Of a stretch of 64,000 nucleotides of DNA, positions 57,859 to 64,000 are shown piece by piece; the stretch's first letter is position 1; the number at the start of each line of letters is the position of its first letter. The position numbers and the translations under genes are program-made. Under the pieces are notes generated by a model. It made no database searches. It was not told the origin of the DNA and worked only from the letters and a program-made list of their open reading frames with translations. Source of the stretch: Dictyoglomota bacterium (GTDB lineage: Bacteria; Dictyoglomota; Dictyoglomia; Dictyoglomales; Dictyoglomaceae); assembly GCA_029776735.1 (NCBI GenBank), contig JAKOUL010000072.1, positions 62,001 to 126,000 on the forward strand. The letters are read 5' to 3'.

Positions 57859-58291
57859 AAGATTTTTTAGATATATTTATTTAAAACTTATCAGATTAAA
57901 CGATTCTCCTGAAAAAATTGCTTTAAGCTTTAGTATTGGTGTATTTATTGGAGTTTTTCCTACTTTTGGACTTGGAGGAATTTTGGTTGTTATTATTTCA
58001 TATATTTTTAAGCTCAATTACTTAGCAGGGGTATTAGGAACTTTTATCATGAATTATATCACTTCTCCTTTTTTTTGGTCTCTCAGCTATTTTATAGGTA
58101 ATTTCCTTTTATATGGGAAATTTGAATGGAAAATTTGGGAGGAGAGAAATATTAAGGAATTTGCTCTCTCATATATTGTAGGAAACATCATAGTTTCTAT
58201 ACTTTGTTTCTTTCTCTCATATTTTATAGTTAGAAAATTAGTTATAACTTATAGAAAGAGAAGAGGAAGGAGAAAGGCTCCTTCCTCTTAG
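57836..58291 (+). CDS. DUF2062 membrane protein
   Basis: 151 aa with two to three hydrophobic segments. IALSFSIGVFIGVFPTFGLGG and NYITSPFFW are characteristic of DUF2062 proteins, whose function is unknown. Overlaps the HIT gene by 23 bp. Its last codons form the arm of a perfect 12-bp hairpin. Confidence 0.85.
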   Translation: MLKAPKIKRFFRYIYLKLIRLNDSPEKIALSFSIGVFIGVFPTFGLGGILVVIISYIFKLNYLAGVLGTFIMNYITSPFFWSLSYFIGNFLLYGKFEWKIWEERNIKEFALSYIVGNIIVSILCFFLSYFIVRKLVITYRKRRGRRKAPSS

Positions 58292-58304
58292 ATATGTGTT
58301 TTTT
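58261..58304 (+). terminator. Terminator hairpin overlapping the end of the DUF2062 gene
   Basis: AAGAGGAAGGAG (58261-58272) pairs perfectly with CTCCTTCCTCTT (58278-58289) around a 5-nt loop, followed after nine bases by TTTTTT. The stop codon overlaps the 3' arm. It lies between two convergent genes and might serve both directions, since the opposite strand also runs into a pyrimidine-rich stretch. Confidence 0.7.
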
Positions 58305-58322
58305 CTCTTTTAATCTAAGGTA

Positions 58323-59363
58323 TTACTTATTAAAGAAAGTCTTCATACTCTCATAAAATGCTGGATCTACAGTCTTCGTCTTTCCTTCAATTAGTGTAAT
58401 ATCCACTGGTACAAGCTGACTTCCTTTTACTGCAATAAAGTAGCCAGATTTACCTTCATGTACTAAATCTACGCCCTCTTTTCCAAGTTGAAGACCTAAT
58501 ATTCTATCTCTTATAGATGGAGTTCCTCCTCTTTGAAGGTGGCTTAAAATTACAGCTCTTGTTTCAACCCCTATGTTTTTTTGAATCTCTTCTGCAAGGA
58601 CATTTCCTACGCCACCTAATCTTATATGTCCAAAGGCATCCACCATTCCCTCTTGTCCTTTTTGATAGGTGAATCCAGGAAGCTGAGCGCCTTCTGCAAT
58701 GGCTACTACTGCATAATTATGTCCTCTATCGTAGAGTTTTCTAATATGGTCGTAGAGTTCATTTAGATGTGGCTCTACCTCTGGTATAAAGATATAATCT
58801 GCTCCTCCTGCTAACCCTCCATATAGAGCTAACCAACCAGCATGTCTACCCATAATTTCTACTACTATTACTCTTGCGTGAGATTTTGCAGTATCTCTTA
58901 ATCTTTTTATAGCATCTACGACTACCTCTACAGCAGTATCAAAACCTAGAGTGTAGTCAGTTTCTTCTAAATCTTTATCTATGGTCTTTGGTATTCCAAT
59001 CATGGGAAGACCTAATTTACTGAATTTAGAGGCTACGCCTAAGGTATCCTCTCCACCAATAGCTATTAGCGCATCTAAGTTTAATTTTTTGAAATTTTCA
59101 ATACATTTCTGTACATCCTCTTCTTTTTTAAATGGATTTGTTCTTGAACTTCCTAAAATAGTTCCTCCTTCCTCTAAGATATTTTCCACCATTTCCAAAG
59201 TAAGAGGTACAGCATCTGCCTTGAGAAGTCCTGCCCATCCATATTTAAGTCCGATAACCTCATCCCCATAATCTAATGCTCTCATTACTATTCCACGGAT
59301 AGCTGGATTTAATCCTGGGCAATCACCACCTCCAGTTAATACTCCTATACGTTTTTTCTCCAT
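58323..59363 (-). CDS. pfp: PPi-dependent 6-phosphofructokinase
   Basis: 346 aa. The motif GGEDT (residues 103-107) has Asp where ATP enzymes have Gly104, and GIPKTIDKDL has Lys at the Gly124 position; both changes mark PPi as phosphoryl donor. The reaction is reversible, so it serves glycolysis and gluconeogenesis. A PPi-PFK is known from Dictyoglomus thermophilum, which fits. AAAGGAGGATGAAAC precedes the ATG; transcribed from its own promoter. Confidence 0.95.
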   Translation of the reverse strand: MEKKRIGVLTGGGDCPGLNPAIRGIVMRALDYGDEVIGLKYGWAGLLKADAVPLTLEMVENILEEGGTILGSSRTNPFKKEEDVQKCIENFKKLNLDALIAIGGEDTLGVASKFSKLGLPMIGIPKTIDKDLEETDYTLGFDTAVEVVVDAIKRLRDTAKSHARVIVVEIMGRHAGWLALYGGLAGGADYIFIPEVEPHLNELYDHIRKLYDRGHNYAVVAIAEGAQLPGFTYQKGQEGMVDAFGHIRLGGVGNVLAEEIQKNIGVETRAVILSHLQRGGTPSIRDRILGLQLGKEGVDLVHEGKSGYFIAVKGSQLVPVDITLIEGKTKTVDPAFYESMKTFFNK

Positions 59364-59404
59364 GTTTCATCCTCCTTTTGTGACAATTTTTGTTGATTAA
59401 TATG

Positions 59405-59433
59405 ATTTTATTATTTAGTATAAAAATTGACAA
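59405..59433 (-). promoter_or_regulatory. Promoter of pfp
   Basis: Minus-strand TTGTCA (59428-59433), 17-bp spacer, TAAAAT (59405-59410). Its -35 box overlaps the -35 box of the divergent plus-strand promoter, so polymerases may compete. Confidence 0.7.
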
Positions 59434-59455
59434 GGCTTTTGATGATTGATAGACT
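59427..59455 (+). promoter_or_regulatory. Promoter of the O-antigen-ligase/TPR gene and nrdJ
   Basis: Plus-strand TTGACA (59427-59432), 17-bp spacer, TAGACT (59450-59455). The -35 shares five bases with the pfp promoter on the other strand. Confidence 0.6.
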
Positions 59456-59489
59456 TTTAAAAATGAATTAAAATTTTGGGAGAGAAACA

Positions 59490-62102
59490 ATGAAGAAGAT
59501 GAGAAAAAATGAAGAGAATCTGAAGGAACATTATTTTAGGCTATTTATTTTTGCTTCTCTCCTGCTTCTAATCTGTACAGTTCCTATAGCTCAACCTCAC
59601 TTTTTAAAATTACACGATATATCCGAAGTTCCTAAAGTAACACTCATAAGAGTTTTGGGTAGTATTAGTCTTATTCTCTGGGCATTATGGATAATGTTGG
59701 GAAAAAGAAAAATAACATTGCCTCCTAAAAAAATCTCTTCTTTGGTATTTGCCTTTCTTCTTTCTTGGATAATTTCTACTTTTATGTCTACAAATTTTTA
59801 TCTTAGCTTTTTTGGATCTTATATGAGGCAAATGGGATTTTTAACTTATTTCTTTTATTTTGCTATATTCTTTATGCTTTTTGATGTTATACAAACTCCC
59901 AAAGAACAAAAATATTTTTATTGGGCTATGATTTTCTCCACTACTATTGTGGTTATTGTAGGACTGTTGCAATTTTTCAGAGCTATGCCTTGGTTTGAGA
60001 GAGTTCGGGCAGAATCAAGAATCATTTCTACTTTAGGACATGCTGATTTTCTTGGGCATTTTCTTGTTATTGTGATGCCTATAATTCTTAGTTTTATATA
60101 TTATTTTGAGAAAAATAAGATTAAAATACCCCTTTTGATCCTTTTCTTTGCTTCTTTCTTAACGTTACTTGGAAGTTATACTCGTGGTTCATGGGTAGCT
60201 TTCTTATTTTCGTTTATTGTATTCTTTGGATTTTTGGGTATTAAAGGTAAGAATATTTTGAAGAAGAATAAAGTTATTACTTTAGTCCTTATTTTAGGAA
60301 TGCTCTTTACGGTTGGTGCTTTTGGTATATTAGAACAGGAGCTTTATCTTAAAAGGGCAGATTTAGGTACATTTAGTTTAAAAGAGAGATTTGAAAGTAT
60401 AGGTGCTGGTTTAGGTATAACTCAGGCAAATCCAAGGGTACTTACCTGGAGAGATAGTAAAAAACTTTTTCAAGATAAAATTTTAAAATCTCCAAGAATA
60501 ATTTATGGATTAGGACCTGAAACTTTTTCTTTTAACTTTACTCCTTACAAGTCTCTTGATCTTGCAAGATATGATGGAGGTAAAGGATATCCAGATAGAG
60601 AGCATAATGAATTTTTAGATATACTTTTTCCTCAAGGGCTTTTAGGATTGCTTGTCTTTTGTTTTTTGCTGTTGAGTGTATTTCTCTTTTCTCTTAGAAA
60701 TTATCAAAAAATTCCAGAAAAGGAAAGATTAATATTCTTAGGAACTGTTACAGGTTGGATTGGCTTTTTAGTTCAAGCTTTAGTTCTTTTTGGACTTTCT
60801 GCAACTTATCTTTATTTTTGGACTGTAATGAGTTTTATTTTACTATTTTTTAAATTTTATAATAAAGAAGCTGTTTGGGAGATTAATTTGGGAACACTTT
60901 CTGAAAATTTAAAGTATCTTTTATCTATAGTACTAATTTTTATTGGTTTGTTTTCTATGAGCATCTCTTTTAGATTTTTTAGAGCAGAAGTCTTTTATAG
61001 ATATGGTTTGGATTATTTAAATACAAATGAAGCAGGGAAAGCAGCTTCAATATTGGAAGAAGCTATAAAATTAAGACCGCAGGAAACTGCTTTTCATGAA
61101 GCCGCAATTAAGGCTTATATAGGCATTATGGGAGGAGCAGTAAATGCTGAAGATAAAGATTATGCTTATAGAATGGGAGAGGCACATATTAATGGACTTT
61201 TGAAGAATGCCTATTATAGGTCTTTATCCTATAACTTAGTAGGTGCTTTTTATGCACAAGCCTATCATTATCTTGGAAAAAAAGATAGGACTCTACTTGA
61301 AAGGGCTGAAGACAATCTCTATAAAGCTATTTCTTTTGATAAATATGCTGTACCTCCCTTAGAGAATTTAATGAGACTTTATAGTTTTGATCTTAAAGAT
61401 ATAAATAAAGCAAGGGAGATGGCTCAGAGAATCTTAGAGATTGATCCATATCATTTAGAAGCAGGGACTTATTTAGCATCTATTTTATGCCAAGAAAAAA
61501 ATTACGATGAGGCTGCAAAAATCTATGAAAATTTAGCATATGCACATTCTGATAATAAGGATATTCTTAATGACCTTGGAGTTATGTATCTTGCACTTGG
61601 AGACTATGAAAAAGCCGAAGAAAGTTTTCTTAAAGTTCTAAATTTAGATCCATTATATGATAAGGCAAGAGAGAATTTAAAAACTCTTTATAAGAAATTA
61701 GGTATAAATAAGGAAGTACCAGAGATTCCTAATGAAGATATGGCTTATATCCAGTTAGGATTAAACTATTACACTAATAATAACTATACTAAGGCTATAG
61801 AAGCTTTTTCTAAAGCTTTAGAGATTAATAATAAGTCTGTAGAGGCAATGAATAATTTAGGTGCTACCTCATATATGATGGGAGATTTAGATAAAGCAAT
61901 TTTGTACTTTGAGAAAGCTATAGAACTTAATAGAAATTATGTTGAAGCTTATGGAAATTTGGCTTATGCTTATCTTGAGAAGAATGATCTTTCTAAAGCA
62001 GAGGAGGTACTAAAAGAAGGGCTAAAGTATAATCCGAATGCTGCTTCTCTGAAAGAAATTTATGAGAAGATTAGGGAATTAAAAGGAGAGTTGAAAAAAT
62101 GA
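59490..62102 (+). CDS. O-antigen ligase/polymerase-like membrane protein with C-terminal TPR repeats
   Basis: 870 aa. Residues about 15-485 contain ten or more transmembrane helices and a large loop with GYPDREHNEFLDILFPQGLLG, the Wzy/WaaL-type signature region. Residues about 515-865 are TPR repeats (for example AMNNLGATSYMMGDLDKAI and DYEKAEESFLKVLNLDP). Likely handles lipid-linked surface glycan or glycosylates protein. GGGAGAG site before the ATG; stop overlaps nrdJ start. Confidence 0.85.
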   Translation: MKKMRKNEENLKEHYFRLFIFASLLLLICTVPIAQPHFLKLHDISEVPKVTLIRVLGSISLILWALWIMLGKRKITLPPKKISSLVFAFLLSWIISTFMSTNFYLSFFGSYMRQMGFLTYFFYFAIFFMLFDVIQTPKEQKYFYWAMIFSTTIVVIVGLLQFFRAMPWFERVRAESRIISTLGHADFLGHFLVIVMPIILSFIYYFEKNKIKIPLLILFFASFLTLLGSYTRGSWVAFLFSFIVFFGFLGIKGKNILKKNKVITLVLILGMLFTVGAFGILEQELYLKRADLGTFSLKERFESIGAGLGITQANPRVLTWRDSKKLFQDKILKSPRIIYGLGPETFSFNFTPYKSLDLARYDGGKGYPDREHNEFLDILFPQGLLGLLVFCFLLLSVFLFSLRNYQKIPEKERLIFLGTVTGWIGFLVQALVLFGLSATYLYFWTVMSFILLFFKFYNKEAVWEINLGTLSENLKYLLSIVLIFIGLFSMSISFRFFRAEVFYRYGLDYLNTNEAGKAASILEEAIKLRPQETAFHEAAIKAYIGIMGGAVNAEDKDYAYRMGEAHINGLLKNAYYRSLSYNLVGAFYAQAYHYLGKKDRTLLERAEDNLYKAISFDKYAVPPLENLMRLYSFDLKDINKAREMAQRILEIDPYHLEAGTYLASILCQEKNYDEAAKIYENLAYAHSDNKDILNDLGVMYLALGDYEKAEESFLKVLNLDPLYDKARENLKTLYKKLGINKEVPEIPNEDMAYIQLGLNYYTNNNYTKAIEAFSKALEINNKSVEAMNNLGATSYMMGDLDKAILYFEKAIELNRNYVEAYGNLAYAYLEKNDLSKAEEVLKEGLKYNPNAASLKEIYEKIRELKGELKK

Positions 62103-64000
62103 ACAGAGTTGAATTTACAGAGCAAGCTTTGACCATATTAGAAAAAAGATATTTGAAGAAGGATGAGAATGGAAATGTTATAGAAACTCCTGAAAAGATG
62201 TTTGAAAGAGTTGCAGAAACTATTGCTATGGCCGATCTTATTTATAATCCTAATGCAGATGTAGAAAAAATAAAGGAGATGTTCTATGATATGATGATAT
62301 CATTAGAATTTCTTCCTAATTCTCCTACGTTAATGAATGCTGGAAGACCTTTAGGACAGCTTTCAGCTTGTTTTGTAATACCAATTGAGGATTCATTAGT
62401 TAGTATTTTTGAGGGTTTGAAATATGCTGCTCTTATCCATCAGTCTGGTGGTGGTACTGGATTTTCCTTTTCTAAGCTTCGTCCCAAAGGAGATATTGTT
62501 AGAACTACTGGTGGAATTGCCTCTGGACCAGTAAGTTTTTTGAAGGTATATGATGCAGCCACAGATACAATAAAACAAGGTGGAGTCCGTCGTGGTGCTA
62601 ACATGGGGATTTTGCGTGTGGATCATCCAGATGTATTTGAATTTATAACATGTAAAAATCAAGAAGGTGTGTTAACTAATTTTAATATTTCTGTAGCTAT
62701 CACAGACAAATTTATGGAAGCAGTATTGAAGGATGAAGAATTTGAACTTATAAATCCTCGTAATAAAGAGGCTGTAGAAAAAGTTAGTGCTAAAGAGATT
62801 TTTAATCTCATAGTGGAACAGGCTTGGAAAAATGGAGAACCAGGAATAATATTTATTGATGAAATTAATAGAAAAAATCCCACACCTGAAGTAGGAGAGA
62901 TAGAATCTACTAATCCATGTGGAGAGCAACCTCTTCTTTCTTTTGAATCTTGCAACTTAGGCTCTATTAATTTAGGCAAAATGGTGAAGAATATAAATGG
63001 AACTTATATGATTGATTGGGAAAAACTAAAAGAGACAACTTATAAAGCAGTCCATTTTTTAGATAATGTAATAGATGTTAATTACTATCCTTTAAAAGAA
63101 ATTGAGACTATGACTAAGGCTAATAGAAAAATTGGTCTTGGAGTTATGGGCTTCTATGATCTTCTTATACTTCTTGGACTTCCATATAATACAGAAGAAG
63201 CAAGAGAAGTTGCTCAAGAAATTATGAAATTTATATGGGAAGAAGCAAGAAAAGCTTCAGTACAACTTGCTGAAGAAAGGGGAGTTTTTCCAAACTGGGA
63301 GAAAAGTATATACAAGGATATGGATCTAAAGCTTAGGAATGCTACACTGACCACTATCGCTCCTACAGGAAGTATAAGTATTATAGCTAATTGTTCTTCG
63401 GGTATAGAACCTGTTTTTGCATTAGCATATAAGAGAAAAATAAGTCTCGGAGAATGGAATGAAATTTATCCTCTTTTTAAAGAAATCTTAGTTAACGAAG
63501 GAATTTATTCTGATGAGTTAATAGAAAAAGTTATTGAGAAGGGTAGTATCCAAGAGATAGAGGAAATTCCAGAAAAGATCCGTAAACTCTTTGTAACTGC
63601 TCTTGATATTTCTCCCGAAGATCATATCTTAATGCAAGCTACTTTTCAAAAGTATGTGGATAATGCAGTTTCAAAAACTGTAAATTTAAGACAATCAGCC
63701 ACAAAAGAAGATATTAGAAAAATATATTTGATGGCTTATCAATTAGGTCTTAAAGGGATTACTGTATATAGGGATAAGTCAAGAAGTGTACAAGTACTTG
63801 GAATAGAAGGTGAGGAGAGGGAAGAAGAAAAGCACGGGGTAAAGCCAAGACCTCGTCCTGTAATTACTAAAGGAGCCACAATAAAAGTAAAAACAGGATG
63901 TGGAAATCTTTATGTAACAATAAATGAAGATAAGTTTGGAATATGTGAAGTTTTTTCCACCTTAGGGAAAGCTGGGGGTTGTGCTGCATCTCAAACTGAG
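62099..64000 (+). CDS. nrdJ: Ribonucleoside-diphosphate reductase, adenosylcobalamin-dependent (class II), 3'-truncated
   Basis: Open from ATG 62099 to the window end (634 codons, no stop), so the C-terminus is missing. Reduces ribonucleotides using B12. Redox Cys in LGQLSACFV, HQSGGGTGFSFSKLRP, ESTNPCGEQPL, active-site Cys in CNLGSINL, and TIAPTGSISIIA are NrdJ motifs. No N-terminal ATP-cone is present, so overall activity control is probably absent. Near the edge the TSCPD-like tail begins (KVKTGCGNLYV). ATGA overlap with the upstream gene. Confidence 0.96.
   Translation, partial: MNRVEFTEQALTILEKRYLKKDENGNVIETPEKMFERVAETIAMADLIYNPNADVEKIKEMFYDMMISLEFLPNSPTLMNAGRPLGQLSACFVIPIEDSLVSIFEGLKYAALIHQSGGGTGFSFSKLRPKGDIVRTTGGIASGPVSFLKVYDAATDTIKQGGVRRGANMGILRVDHPDVFEFITCKNQEGVLTNFNISVAITDKFMEAVLKDEEFELINPRNKEAVEKVSAKEIFNLIVEQAWKNGEPGIIFIDEINRKNPTPEVGEIESTNPCGEQPLLSFESCNLGSINLGKMVKNINGTYMIDWEKLKETTYKAVHFLDNVIDVNYYPLKEIETMTKANRKIGLGVMGFYDLLILLGLPYNTEEAREVAQEIMKFIWEEARKASVQLAEERGVFPNWEKSIYKDMDLKLRNATLTTIAPTGSISIIANCSSGIEPVFALAYKRKISLGEWNEIYPLFKEILVNEGIYSDELIEKVIEKGSIQEIEEIPEKIRKLFVTALDISPEDHILMQATFQKYVDNAVSKTVNLRQSATKEDIRKIYLMAYQLGLKGITVYRDKSRSVQVLGIEGEEREEEKHGVKPRPRPVITKGATIKVKTGCGNLYVTINEDKFGICEVFSTLGKAGGCAASQTE

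Overview
The window is a gene-dense (no gap above about 240 bp), AT-rich bacterial chromosome segment. No phage, insertion sequence, CRISPR array or rRNA gene was seen. Gene content, TTG/GTG starts, lysine/glutamate-rich proteins, a PPi-dependent phosphofructokinase, a membrane pyrophosphatase, thermophile-type polyamine genes and class II ribonucleotide reductase point to an anaerobic thermophile. A Dictyoglomus species (D. thermophilum/turgidum) is my best guess; this is recognition from memory, not a database result.

Layout. (1) 1-7284 (+): translation and cell-surface operon priA(partial)-def-fmt-membrane Zn peptidase-rsmB-rlmN-PASTA protein-rpe-membrane protein. It resembles the Bacillus priA-to-rpe locus but lacks prpC, prkC and rsgA. 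(2) 7259-12850 (-): ileS followed by a BtuFCD-type ABC importer. (3) 12984-19742 (-): membrane pyrophosphatase hppA; then phosphoribosyltransferase, a Nudix-glycosyltransferase fusion and a sugar nucleotidyltransferase-phosphomannomutase-like fusion. (4) 19904-30053 (+): enolase, then purBSQLFMND behind a 5' leader carrying a guanine riboswitch and a ykkC-family (PRPP-type) riboswitch in tandem, ending in one terminator. (5) 30152-39042 (+): speD-speB, wecB, comF-like, hpf, secA, prfB (with programmed +1 frameshift), csaB and tagA/wecG. The last two plus wecB suggest a pyruvylated ManNAc wall polymer for S-layer anchoring. (6) 39039-48028 (+): YitT-family protein, maf, mreBCD-pbp2, minCDE, pcrA. 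(7) 48059-57088 (+): two tRNA-Pro, acyP, an aminopropyltransferase, pcm, family 4 UDG, a small unknown protein, dnaE, accD, accA, ATP-type pfkA. (8) 57106-64000: two tRNA-Leu (-), HIT protein and DUF2062 protein (+), PPi-type PFK (-), then an O-antigen-ligase/TPR protein and 3'-truncated B12-dependent nrdJ (+).

How they fit: the purine operon is wired to read purine end product (guanine) and precursor (PRPP) together. PPi made by biosynthesis could be used by both the PPi-PFK and the ion-pumping pyrophosphatase. The BtuFCD-type importer could supply cobalamin to NrdJ. The most interesting signals are the tandem riboswitch leader, the kinase-less PASTA protein in the prkC locus, the ACL5-like aminopropyltransferase, the Nudix-GT4 fusion, the apparently inactive mutase domain, and the divergent promoters sharing one -35 box.
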